A DNA stretch of 64,000 bases from Burkholderiales bacterium (GTDB taxonomy: Bacteria > Pseudomonadota > Gammaproteobacteria > Burkholderiales > SG8-41): positions 123,512 to 187,511 of the forward strand of contig JAHCAG010000003.1 of the NCBI GenBank assembly GCA_019635015.1, in the 5' to 3' direction. Below the pieces are notes generated by a model. It did not search any database, was not told the origin of the DNA, and was given only the letters and a program-made list of their open reading frames with translations. Each line of letters opens with the position of its first letter. Position 1 is the stretch's first letter. This document shows positions 52,078 to 60,198 of the stretch, piece after piece. A program made the position numbers and the translations under genes.

Positions 52078-52890
52078 TCAGAGATACTGATCCACGCCCA
52101 GCTGTGCCCGAAAGCGGCGCGAGGCGATCAGTTCGTCGAGCAGGCGCTGGTTTTCATCGAAGCCACGCTTGTCGGCTTCGTGATGCCAGAGATGAAACAC
52201 CGAAGCGCCGAAGCGCGCGTTCTTGTGTTTGACGCCGGCATGGATCAGGCGGATTGCAAGATCGGAATCCTCGAGGCCCCAGCGTCCGGCATAGGCTTCA
52301 TCGAAACCGTTCACGCGCAGCAGGTCGGCGCGCCAGGCCGAAAAATTGCAGGTCTTCACGCCTTCCCAGCGTTCCGGCGTGCGCAGACGGAAGGCACCGT
52401 CGGGCAGGCGCAGCAGCGGCAGCAGGCGGTTGATCTCGCCGCGCAGCCGCGCCGCGGTCCATTGGGCAAAGGACCAGCTGTGCAGCGGCAGATGATCGTG
52501 CAGTGCGCGCTGCGTCAGCTGTTCGCTCAGCAGCACGCGGTTGCCCGACAGGAAACAGCCGGGTTCGGCCAGCATCCGATGGCGCCGCACGAAATCGGGG
52601 GCTGGCACACAGTCGGCATCGGTGTAGATCACGTACTCGGCCCGCGTTGCTGCCAGCCCGCGGTTGCGCATCACCGTCGCGCGGAAACCCTTGTCCTCGT
52701 GCCAGAGGTGGGTCACCGGAAACGGCGCGCGCCGCGCATAGTCTTCGGTCAACAGCCGCACGTCATCCTTCGAACCGTCATCGGCGACGATCAGTTCGAA
52801 GTCGCCGGCATCCTGATGCAGGTAACCCTCGAGCAGCGCCGCCAGCGCGTCGGGGCGGTTGTAGGTGGCGATGACGATGGCGATCTGCAT
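52078..52890 (-). CDS. GT2-family glycosyltransferase (galactosyltransferase-like C-terminus)
   Basis: A 270-residue cytoplasmic GT-A enzyme. Features: IAIVIATYNRPDALAALLEG, LIVADDGSKDDVRLL, YVIYTDADCVPAPDFVRRH (DxD-type metal site near residue 90), and the later TCNFSAWRADLLRVNGFDEA and GRWGLEDSDLAIRL (ED acceptor-base motif), typical of the C-terminal galactosyltransferase-like region. It lies in the LPS-core part of the locus next to the WaaE-like gene. A second, detached copy of its C-terminal codons lies at 51861 beyond element R3. Confidence 0.87.
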   Translation of the reverse strand: MQIAIVIATYNRPDALAALLEGYLHQDAGDFELIVADDGSKDDVRLLTEDYARRAPFPVTHLWHEDKGFRATVMRNRGLAATRAEYVIYTDADCVPAPDFVRRHRMLAEPGCFLSGNRVLLSEQLTQRALHDHLPLHSWSFAQWTAARLRGEINRLLPLLRLPDGAFRLRTPERWEGVKTCNFSAWRADLLRVNGFDEAYAGRWGLEDSDLAIRLIHAGVKHKNARFGASVFHLWHHEADKRGFDENQRLLDELIASRRFRAQLGVDQYL

Positions 52891-52917
52891 GGGTCGAGTG
52901 AATAATAAGCGGTGAGG

Positions 52918-53000
52918 AGTGAACAGTAAGCAGTAAGCAGTAAGCAGTAAGCAGTAAGCGGCGCCCCCGGGGTTTTACTGCTTACTGCTTACTGCTCACT
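52918..53000. repeat. heptamer-armed hairpin H4 (CAGTAAG type)
   Basis: The left arm has five tandem CAGTAAG units (52924-52958) after AGTGAA; the right arm has three inverse units (52975-53000) ending CTCACT. The loop is the GC-rich CGGCGCCCCCGGGG. The stop codon of the WaaE-like gene (52982) lies in the right arm. Confidence 0.85.
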
Positions 53001-53743
53001 TTCTTCTCCAAAAGCATCAGCTTCACATAGCGGTAATACGAGCCCTCGGCATTGGCGATGGCCAGCATCAGGCCTTCGCGGCCGTCGAGGAAACCGGCGC
53101 GCAGCACATAGGTGCGGAAAAATGCCCAGCCGCCGTGCAGCAGTGCAGTGCCGATCGACGCGCGGCGGCCGCGCGCATGCAGGCCGCGCGCGCTGGCAGC
53201 TGAATACATGTTCATCTTGCCGATCATCTGGTCGAGATCGCTGATCGCCTCGTGCATCAGCGGATTCTTCAGCTTGTGTGTCGCGCCCTTGACGATCAGG
53301 CGTTCGTGGGCCTGGTCATCGGAAAAGCTTGCATCGCCACGACGGAACAGCCGAACCACGTAGTCAGGCCACCAGCCCGAGTGTTTCATGTAGCGACCGC
53401 AGAAACTGGAGCGCCGCGGCAGAGCAAACGCCGATGCCGCACTGCCGCTCGCGACTGCGGTGCGGATCTCCTCACCCAGCTCCGGCGTCACCCATTCGTC
53501 GGCATCGATGTTGAACAGCCAGTCGCCGGTCGCGGCATCCAGCGCGCGGTTTTTCTGCGGGCCGAAACCCGGCCAGTCAGTGGTAACGCTGACCTTTGCA
53601 CCCAGCTCACGGCATATGTCCAGCGTGTCGTCGCTGCTGCCTGAATCAATCACCACGACCTCGTCGGCCCAGGCCACGGAGTCGAGGCAGCGGCGGATCG
53701 TGGCGCCGGCGTTTTTGGTGATTATGATGACTGAGATGGACAT
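52982..53743 (-). CDS. LPS-core GT2 glycosyltransferase (WaaE/KdtX-like)
   Basis: A 253-residue GT2 enzyme of the WaaE type, which adds a beta-linked glucose to the inner-core heptose in several Gram-negative bacteria. Signatures: ISVIIITKNAGATIRRCLDS, WADEVVVIDSGSSDDTLDI, GPQKNRALDAATGDWLFNID, and ADEWVTPELGEEI (DxD/E region). The C-terminal basic half (RYVKLMLLEKKVSSKQ) ends within heptamer repeats, so the last codons (SSKQ) are supplied by them. The start is MSISVIIITKN at 53743; an upstream in-frame start only translates hairpin H3. Confidence 0.85.
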   Translation of the reverse strand: MSISVIIITKNAGATIRRCLDSVAWADEVVVIDSGSSDDTLDICRELGAKVSVTTDWPGFGPQKNRALDAATGDWLFNIDADEWVTPELGEEIRTAVASGSAASAFALPRRSSFCGRYMKHSGWWPDYVVRLFRRGDASFSDDQAHERLIVKGATHKLKNPLMHEAISDLDQMIGKMNMYSAASARGLHARGRRASIGTALLHGGWAFFRTYVLRAGFLDGREGLMLAIANAEGSYYRYVKLMLLEKKVSSKQ

Positions 53744-53749
53744 GTTTAA

Positions 53750-53813
53750 TGATGACTGGTAATTGGTAAATGGTAATTCGAGGGTATGTGGTTTTACCAA
53801 TTACCAGTCACCA
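53750..53813. repeat. heptamer-armed hairpin H3
   Basis: Two 21-nt arms (53750-53770 and 53793-53813) are inverted copies with one mismatch (TGATGACTGGTAATTGGTAA in the left arm). The WaaL-like stop at 53815 lies just outside. It resembles H1 and H2. Confidence 0.82.
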
Positions 53814-53814
53814 A

Positions 53815-55026
53815 TCACGACTTACCCGATTTTAAGCCTGCATAAAGCAATCCCGTCATCCAGGCGAAGAACAGCCCCTCCGCATGGTCGAGCAGGAAGG
53901 AGTTGAACAGGCAGCCAGCGGCGATGGTGACCACCAGACCGCGGGCGAGATCGGTTTCGAGGCGGGTCGGCAGGCGCGAGGCCGTGCGCCACTGCACGGC
54001 GAACAGGGCCAGCATTGTGGCGAGGCCGATGAGGCCGATCTGGGCGGCGATGTGTAGATACTCGTTGTGCGGGTTGCGGGTGGCCACCATCGCCGTGCCG
54101 CGGATCCGTTCGGCGTAGGCGTCCGGGAAGCCGCCGGTACCGACTCCGGTGAGCGGACGGTCAGCGATGATGCGCAGCGTGTTGCTGTAGAACTCGAGTC
54201 GGAAACCTGCGGACGAGTTCCGGGTCGGAGTTTCAGGGCTCCAGTTCCGTATTTCATGGGTCAACACAATGACTCTCTGTGACAGTGGTCCCGGAACAAT
54301 GACGAGAGTTGCCGACAATGCGCAAAGAATTACCAGTGCCATGATCGATATTCTCTTCGGCAGCTTGTTCAATATGAGCAGTAACACCAGCAAGCCAAGA
54401 ACAACATAACCGGTCGCTCCTTCCACCATCATTGTCACATTGATGGCGGTCAGCAGGGCAAGCACGCTCCATATCCATCGGTCCATTACTGCCTTGGCAT
54501 TCAGTGCATTCAGGACGAAGAAGAATGCGCCGTAGGCCATCAGCAAATTGTGGGTATTTCTGTATTTAAGGACTATAGGAGAGCTTGCGGTGCCTTCGAA
54601 TATGCCTCCTGGATCAAGTACGCCGAACTTGAACATGTATGACAGCAGCAGAGTCACCATCAGCGAACCGGATAACGCCCACAGACCTATACGCCGGGTA
54701 CCAGCTTCACGGAAAAAGTAGGCAAACAGGGGAATGAAGGCGAGGTCCAGGTACTTGAGCAGGTAGGTCCGGGCATCAGCGAGCGACTGGTTGCCCCACA
54801 GCGTGCCGAGCGCCAGCAGGCCGAACAGCAGCAGCGCGCAGACTGCAACCGCATTGCGCGCGGCAATGCGTTTTTCCGCCCAATGTCTGCCGAGGATCCA
54901 GCACGCTAGCACGACCAGCAGCAACAGATTGTCCAGTGCCACCGAAACCGGGATCGAGGCCCCGAGCGCAATCGCGGCCCAGCGCCCGGCACGATCCGCA
55001 TGACGCGGCAATGCGGTCAGGCTCAT
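53815..55026 (-). CDS. O-antigen ligase-family protein (WaaL/Wzy_C)
   Basis: A 403-residue polytopic membrane protein of the O-antigen ligase family. It has roughly ten to twelve hydrophobic segments and a large loop in the C-terminal half, with the family segment GVGTGGFPDAYAERI and RNPHNEYLHIAAQIGLIGL (the PHNxYL-type motif). This fold transfers a polyprenyl-linked glycan to lipid A-core or polymerises repeats. The middle of the gene is somewhat more AT-rich than its flanks. It lies downstream of the WbpM-like dehydratase on the same strand, with a 4-bp gap. Confidence 0.82.
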   Translation of the reverse strand: MSLTALPRHADRAGRWAAIALGASIPVSVALDNLLLLVVLACWILGRHWAEKRIAARNAVAVCALLLFGLLALGTLWGNQSLADARTYLLKYLDLAFIPLFAYFFREAGTRRIGLWALSGSLMVTLLLSYMFKFGVLDPGGIFEGTASSPIVLKYRNTHNLLMAYGAFFFVLNALNAKAVMDRWIWSVLALLTAINVTMMVEGATGYVVLGLLVLLLILNKLPKRISIMALVILCALSATLVIVPGPLSQRVIVLTHEIRNWSPETPTRNSSAGFRLEFYSNTLRIIADRPLTGVGTGGFPDAYAERIRGTAMVATRNPHNEYLHIAAQIGLIGLATMLALFAVQWRTASRLPTRLETDLARGLVVTIAAGCLFNSFLLDHAEGLFFAWMTGLLYAGLKSGKS

Positions 55027-55030
55027 CGGG

Positions 55031-56839
55031 CTATCGCCGGCTGTATTCCGGCAGCCACCGCGAAAGCTCCGTTTTCACGGTGTCAGCGTCGGGCTGGTCG
55101 CCGCGCGCGAGCCAGGCGGATAGCTGCGCGAGCAGCGCCGGATCGGCGGGGCGCACCTGCGCGATGCGCAGCTTGGGATGCGGCGTGTGCAGGGAGTTTT
55201 CGTCGGCCGCGAGCACTTCCTCGTAGAGCTTCTCGCCCGGCCGCAGTCCGGTGTAGACGATGCGGATTTCGTTTTCGTCAAAACCCGACAGGCGGATCAT
55301 GTCGCGCGCCAGATCGGCGATTTTTACCGGCTCGCCCATGTCGAGCACGAAAATCTCGCCCCCCTTGCCCATCAGGCCGGCCTGCATCACCAGCTGTACG
55401 GCCTCCGGAATCGACATGAAATAACGGGTGATCTCCGGGTGAGTGACGGTCAGCGGGCCGCCGGCGGCAATCTGCTCGCGGAATTTGGGAATCACGCTGC
55501 CGGTGGAACCCAGCACGTTGCCGAAACGCACTATCACGAAGCGGGTGCCGTCCGCGCGCTGCAGCGACTGGCAGACCAGTTCCGCGAGCCGCTTGCTGGC
55601 GCCCATCACATTGGTCGGATTCACGGCCTTGTCGGTGGACACCAGTACAAATTTCTCCACGCCATGGGCAATCGTCGCCTCGGCCACCACCCGCGTGCCA
55701 AGCACATTGTTGAGCACCGCCTGCCAGGCATTCTCGTTCTCCATCAGCGGCACATGTTTGTAGGCGGCGGCGTGGAACACCACCGTCGGGCGGTAAGTCG
55801 CCAGCACATGATTCACCTGCCGCGGGTCGGTGACGCTGCCGATGATGGGCGTGATCGCGGTTTCAGGGAAGCGCTGCGCAAACTCCTGTTCCACGGTGTA
55901 CAGCGAGAACTCGCTGTTTTCCAGCAGCACGATGCGCTGCGGCCGATAACGCGCGACCTGACGACATAACTCTGAGCCGATGGAGCCACCGGCGCCGGTG
56001 ACCAGCACCACCTGCTCGCCCAGCCATTCGCGCAGCCCCGTGGCGTCAAGCTGCACCGGGTCGCGACCGAGCAGGTCATCGAGTTCGACCTTGCGGATCT
56101 GCGACACCGTGACCCGACCGCTGAGCAGGTCGTCGAAAGAAGGCACGGTCAGCACCTGCAGTCCTGCCGTACGCGCTGTCTCGATCGCGCGCCGCCGTTC
56201 GCGGTGACCGGCCTCGGGCATCGCGATGATGGCGCGCTGCGCGTTGAGACGGGCGCGCAGCTGCGGCAAGTCGGCGATTGCGCCGTACACCTTGACGCCG
56301 TGGATCTGCCGGCCGTGATGGCTGCGGTTATCGTCGAGAACGCCGACGACCAGCCACTGGGGGCTGCGTGATAGCTCCTTGATCAGACTCGCTGCGGCCT
56401 CTGCGCCGCCCAGCACGATCACCGGCTCGCGGCCCGCGCCACTAAAACGCCGTTCCTTCCATCCGCGGTAGGCGAGACGGCTGCCGCCCATGATCATCAC
56501 CAGCAGCACCGGGGTGATGATCAACGCCGAGCGGGGCACTGGTACCGCGGCCTGCTGCATGAACAGCACGGCCGAGACCGCGAGAGCGCTGATCACCGCA
56601 GCCCCGATGATGCGTTGCAGGTCGGGCAGGCTGGCGAAACGCCAGATGCCCCGGTAGAGACCGAAGGCAAAGAACACCGCCGCGTGAACGGCGACGACCA
56701 GCGGCAACGTGTCGAAAGCCTGCTGCTGGTAAAAATCGGGCACGTCCGGGCTCAGGCGCAGCCAGTACGCGGCGAGCCAGGCCAGACTGACGGCCACGAG
56801 GTCGTGACCGATCGCAAGCACGGTTCGCGGGTTAATCAT
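55031..56839 (-). CDS. membrane NDP-sugar 4,6-dehydratase, WbpM/CapD type
   Basis: A 602-residue protein. The first 130 or so residues hold four membrane helices; a CoA-binding-like Rossmann domain follows (EPVIVLGGAEAAASLIKELS), and then an extended SDR domain with VVLVTGAGGSIGSELCRQVA near residue 280. The active-site region is VSTDKAVNPTNVMGASKRLA, with Ser, Met and Lys in place of the Ser-Tyr-Lys triad, as in WbpM. It should convert UDP-GlcNAc to UDP-4-keto-6-deoxy-GlcNAc for QuiNAc- or FucNAc-type sugars. It overlaps the WbpL-like gene start by 8 bp. Confidence 0.9.
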   Translation of the reverse strand: MINPRTVLAIGHDLVAVSLAWLAAYWLRLSPDVPDFYQQQAFDTLPLVVAVHAAVFFAFGLYRGIWRFASLPDLQRIIGAAVISALAVSAVLFMQQAAVPVPRSALIITPVLLVMIMGGSRLAYRGWKERRFSGAGREPVIVLGGAEAAASLIKELSRSPQWLVVGVLDDNRSHHGRQIHGVKVYGAIADLPQLRARLNAQRAIIAMPEAGHRERRRAIETARTAGLQVLTVPSFDDLLSGRVTVSQIRKVELDDLLGRDPVQLDATGLREWLGEQVVLVTGAGGSIGSELCRQVARYRPQRIVLLENSEFSLYTVEQEFAQRFPETAITPIIGSVTDPRQVNHVLATYRPTVVFHAAAYKHVPLMENENAWQAVLNNVLGTRVVAEATIAHGVEKFVLVSTDKAVNPTNVMGASKRLAELVCQSLQRADGTRFVIVRFGNVLGSTGSVIPKFREQIAAGGPLTVTHPEITRYFMSIPEAVQLVMQAGLMGKGGEIFVLDMGEPVKIADLARDMIRLSGFDENEIRIVYTGLRPGEKLYEEVLAADENSLHTPHPKLRIAQVRPADPALLAQLSAWLARGDQPDADTVKTELSRWLPEYSRR

Positions 56840-57812
56840 GCGTGATCCCCGGCCGGCGCCAGGCGAGTTCGATCAGGACCAGCAATACGAGATAAACCGC
56901 GGCGATCATTGCCAGCAATCCATGCTGTGCGACGCCTTTAAGCGTCATCGCCCACAGCGCAAGCGCACCGGAGCCGGCCATCAGCGCGTACTCCAGGAGT
57001 GCGGTGCGCCGGTGCCCGATGCCGAGGCGCACCAGCCGTTGGTAATAATGGTCGCGGTGTGCTTCCCAGAAACGCGCGCCTGACAGCACTCTCCTTGCCA
57101 GCGTCACCGAGGCATCGACGACGAAGGGCGAGAAAACCAGCAGCGGAAACCACCAGGTCCAGTCCCCTTGTTGCCAGCCGGTCAGCCCCAGCGTTGCCGC
57201 AAGGAAACCCAGCGGCACCGAACCTGCGTCACCGAGAAAAATCCGCGCGGGGTGGAAGTTGTGGATCAGGAAACCCGCGGCAGCCGCGGCAATGGCCAGA
57301 TTGAGCAGCGCGAACTGCGTGCTGCCGGCGAAAGCCGCGGCAATCGAGTAACACAGGAATCCCGAACAGGCCATGCCGCCCGCTAGTCCGTCGGAGCCGT
57401 CCATGAAGTTGTAAAGATTGCACATCCAGGCCACCAGCAGCACCGCGAGAATGATCGTCAACGCGCCGGAGTCGGGCAGCAGCGCCAGCACGGCGAGTCC
57501 GGCAGCCAGCAGGTGCACGGTGAGGCGGATGGCGGCGGACAGGCCGCGCAAATCATCGAGCAGCGATATCGTGACAATCAGCGCGAGGGCGCTCCAGAAA
57601 GGCCATGTCCAGTGGACTCCCGTCAGCAGCCAGCCGGCCGCGGCACCAGCCAGCAAGCCGATGCCGCCGGTGCGCGGCACCGGCACCGTATGGAGTGAGC
57701 GGGCATTCGGTTCATCGAGCGCGATCTGCGATAACCGGCTGCGCGTCAGCCAGCCGACGGCCAGCGCAGCGACGGCAAAGGCAATCAGGGCGATGAACAC
57801 GGACGGCCACAC
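56832..57812 (-). CDS. polyprenyl-phosphate sugar-1-phosphate transferase (WbpL/WecA/MraY type)
   Basis: A 326-residue membrane protein of the PNPT family, which starts glycan assembly by moving a UDP-sugar phosphate to undecaprenyl phosphate. Signatures: PRTGGIGLLAGAAAGWLL near the start, SLLDDLRGLSAAIRL (the DD Mg-binding pair), NLYNFMDGSDGLAGGMAC and RIFLGDAGSVPLGFLAATLG. WbpL/WbcO-type transferases usually accept UDP-N-acetylfucosamine or related sugars, which agrees with the WbpM-like and epimerase genes next to it. It begins about 360 bp after the epimerase gene, the gap being repeats. Confidence 0.88.
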   Translation of the reverse strand: MWPSVFIALIAFAVAALAVGWLTRSRLSQIALDEPNARSLHTVPVPRTGGIGLLAGAAAGWLLTGVHWTWPFWSALALIVTISLLDDLRGLSAAIRLTVHLLAAGLAVLALLPDSGALTIILAVLLVAWMCNLYNFMDGSDGLAGGMACSGFLCYSIAAAFAGSTQFALLNLAIAAAAAGFLIHNFHPARIFLGDAGSVPLGFLAATLGLTGWQQGDWTWWFPLLVFSPFVVDASVTLARRVLSGARFWEAHRDHYYQRLVRLGIGHRRTALLEYALMAGSGALALWAMTLKGVAQHGLLAMIAAVYLVLLVLIELAWRRPGITHD

Positions 57813-57890
57813 GATGGGTTGTCTTGAGTCAGTGCTTCGTTGAAAACCGTTGCGAGATCATTAATCCGTCAGCCCGCAGCCCGGAAGTAC

Positions 57891-57999
57891 GTAGCCCGGA
57901 GGAAGGCCGCAGGCCGGAGTCCGGGACAACGAACGTCGCATCGCACCGAACCGTAATGCAGCGATTGCCCCGGATTCCGCTACGCTCCATCCGGGCTAC
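57891..57999. repeat. GTAGCCCGG-type palindromic element R4
   Basis: It begins GTAGCCCGGAGGAAGGCC and ends CATCCGGGCTAC, with an inner GGAGTCCGGG/CCCGGATTCC pair. It lacks the tail found on R1-R3. Confidence 0.75.
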
Positions 58000-58028
58000 G
58001 GCGTGCACCCAGACCATTGACTCAACCC

Positions 58029-58071
58029 GTAGCCCGGAGGGAGGCCGCAGGCCGGAGTCCGGGAAGAAATC
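58029..58071 (+). repeat. half element R5
   Basis: GTAGCCCGGAGGGAGGCCGC and AGGCCGGAGTCCGGG form the left arm of the same element type; the inverse right arm is missing. Confidence 0.65.
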
Positions 58072-58172
58072 CGCCACTACTTCGGAAATCCCGCTGCCGC
58101 TGAAAGCCGGAGGGAAATTATGGACGCAGGAATGCATGCGGCGCATTCGAAATGGGTTTTATCGGACACTGG

Positions 58173-59138
58173 TTATTTTGCGTCCTGATGATACCACTGC
58201 ACTGTCTCGCTAAACCCTTGATTCACCGAGTATCGCGGCTGCCAGCCGAGGGTTTTTCGCAGCAGTGAACTGTCCACCGCGAGCGAGCCGCTGAGGCGCC
58301 GGAAGGCCGCCTCGTGGCCGAGCAGCCGTGCCGCCAGAGCAAGCAGGGCCGGCGGACAGGGCAGCCGCCGCGGAGGTCGGCCCATCGCCGCCGCGAGTCT
58401 GCGGATCATCTCCGGTGTCGACAGGTCCTCGCCGTCGCTGACGAGGAAGGTTTTGTCGGCCGCTGCGGGTTCCCGGATGCAGGCGATGATTGCATCGACC
58501 AGGTTGCCGACATAGACCAGGCTGCGGCGGTTGTCGATCGAGGCCAGCGGCAGCGGCAGGCCCTTGGCCACCGCCTTCAGCAACTGCAGGAAATTGCCTT
58601 TCACGCCGGGCCCGTACACCAGCGGCGGCCTGAGGATCACGATCTCCATGCCGGTTTCGCTGCCGATCGCGCGCAGCAGATCCTCCGCCTCGCGCTTGCT
58701 GATCCCGTAGGCATCTTCCGGACGCGGATCGTCGCGCTCGCTGAAGGGCCGCGCAGCCGTCGATTCGCCATTGACCTTGATCGAGCTCAGAAACACAAAG
58801 CGGCGCACACCCGACCGGGCAGCCTGCCGGGCAAGATGTTCGGTGGCTGCGACATTGATGCGCCGGTACTCTGCCAGCGGATCAGTGCTGGGATCATCCA
58901 GTACATGGGTACGTGCGACGAGGTGGACAACGCAGTTCACTCCCTGTAGGGCAGCCTGCCAGTCGGTGTCGTGACCGATGTTACCGACGATGGCAATCTC
59001 ATCGGCGGCAATTGCTGGTTCCGGTTTACGCACTGCGGCACGAACCTGGTATTCCGAGTCCCGCAGGCGAGCCAGCAAGGCCCGGCCGACGAAACCGGTT
59101 GCACCGCTGACCAAGACACGATTAACGATCCCGGCCAT
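58173..59138 (-). CDS. NAD-dependent epimerase/dehydratase (SDR, surface-sugar type)
   Basis: A 321-residue extended short-chain dehydrogenase. The NAD-binding Rossmann motif is NRVLVSGATGFVGRALLARL (residues 7-26); the active site includes RFVFLSSIKVNG and the YGISKREAEDLL Tyr-x3-Lys pair. LRPPLVYGPGVKGNFLQLL and NRRSLVYVGNLVDAIIACI are typical of WbpV/WbnF-like enzymes that make O-antigen nucleotide sugars (reduction or epimerisation at C4). Start at 59138 overlaps the acyltransferase end by 17 bp. It likely acts after the WbpM-like dehydratase. Confidence 0.85.
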   Translation of the reverse strand: MAGIVNRVLVSGATGFVGRALLARLRDSEYQVRAAVRKPEPAIAADEIAIVGNIGHDTDWQAALQGVNCVVHLVARTHVLDDPSTDPLAEYRRINVAATEHLARQAARSGVRRFVFLSSIKVNGESTAARPFSERDDPRPEDAYGISKREAEDLLRAIGSETGMEIVILRPPLVYGPGVKGNFLQLLKAVAKGLPLPLASIDNRRSLVYVGNLVDAIIACIREPAAADKTFLVSDGEDLSTPEMIRRLAAAMGRPPRRLPCPPALLALAARLLGHEAAFRRLSGSLAVDSSLLRKTLGWQPRYSVNQGFSETVQWYHQDAK

Positions 59139-60171
59139 CCTGCTCTGACGCGATGTAGTGAGAAGACCGCAGCAGAAAGCGCTTTTCAACAAGATTCCAC
59201 ATCAGGGCGGATGCTGTCAGTACGAGAAAGCTTGCCGCGGCAAGGGCAAGATAGGGGTTCTTCTCGAAAAGTCCCATTTGAATCAGAACCTGTAGAACGG
59301 GAAAATGAAGAATGTATATCCCATAAGAATAATCACCATGTTTTCCGAAATTTCCGGCGTACAGGTAAAAACCGAAAAATGAGACCAAAACGGCCAGAGC
59401 CAGTGGTTCTAGTGACGGAACCGGGTAATACCAGCCGTTTAAAACCAGTATTCCAGTCGCAATTATCAGTAGCACGTGGATATTTTTCTCGAAGGTATCG
59501 AGGTAATAATATATAAGCGCCCCGGAAACAAAGTAGGTCATTTGTCCGGGAAGCTGGCGCGCCAGTATGGAATAAATCTCGGATCCGGTGGACTCTGCAA
59601 GCGATGTCATGACGAACACGTATGCAGCCGACATGATATAGAGGGCAATAAGGACTGGGAGACGGCCAAGGCGGCGACATGCAAACACAATCAGGGGAAT
59701 AGTCGCGTAGAACATGACCTCAATTTTGAGCGTCCACAATGCGCCGTTGATTTCACGGAAGATGTTTTCAGGAAAAACCCCAGGCAATGTCGGGTGGATG
59801 AAGTTCAGGAACGCCAGATTAGCCAGGACGTACTTCAGCCAGTCAAGCGAAAAGTACTCGGACAGCGATGCCTCGCTGGGGATCACCAGAAAAACGGCGC
59901 ATAGCATCACTGTGAAGAAATAAGCCGGATAAATCCGGCGCAGACGTTTTTCTGCGTAAGAGCGCAGGTCGCGGGAGCGCTCATAACTCATGAATACAAG
60001 AATGCCGCTGACTACAAAGAATCCGCGGACCGCAATCTCCGAGGACAATGCCGAACTCAGAAGCTGCAGGTCCGCGTGGCCGGAAAGCACATGGGCGTGA
60101 ACCAGGAATACGGTCCCCGCAAACAGGAACCTGAGAAGATCAAAGTTGTTTTTGTGCAGCCTTGAATTCAT
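59122..60171 (-). CDS. acyltransferase-3 family membrane protein (O-acetylation)
   Basis: A 349-residue polytopic protein of the acyltransferase 3 family. The first segment RFLFAGTVFLVHAHVLSG has the catalytic-type His, then SSALSSEIAVRGFFVVSGIL and the later helices (ILVLNGWYYPVPSLEPLALA and FFGFYLYAGNFGKHGDYSYG). Such proteins O-acetylate surface polysaccharides. The gene is more AT-rich than its neighbours to the left. It lies between the glycosyltransferase at 60199 and the epimerase on the same strand. Confidence 0.82.
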   Translation of the reverse strand: MNSRLHKNNFDLLRFLFAGTVFLVHAHVLSGHADLQLLSSALSSEIAVRGFFVVSGILVFMSYERSRDLRSYAEKRLRRIYPAYFFTVMLCAVFLVIPSEASLSEYFSLDWLKYVLANLAFLNFIHPTLPGVFPENIFREINGALWTLKIEVMFYATIPLIVFACRRLGRLPVLIALYIMSAAYVFVMTSLAESTGSEIYSILARQLPGQMTYFVSGALIYYYLDTFEKNIHVLLIIATGILVLNGWYYPVPSLEPLALAVLVSFFGFYLYAGNFGKHGDYSYGIYILHFPVLQVLIQMGLFEKNPYLALAAASFLVLTASALMWNLVEKRFLLRSSHYIASEQDGRDR

Positions 60172-60198
60172 ATTGTTGGCTGGATATTGCCGCCCCGG

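Larger units (their letters stand above)
57813..58172. other. 360-bp intergenic stretch with GTAGCCCGG elements
   Basis: No gene is visible. It contains element R4, a further half element at 58029, and ordinary spacer on either side. It may hold the promoter of the WbpL-like gene at its left end (minus strand), but no clear box is seen. Confidence 0.6.

Noticed and set aside
52918..53000. CRISPR-like array of short repeats
   Set aside because: The units are only 7 bp and tandem without spacers, and they are inverted around a loop. They form a hairpin, not an array.
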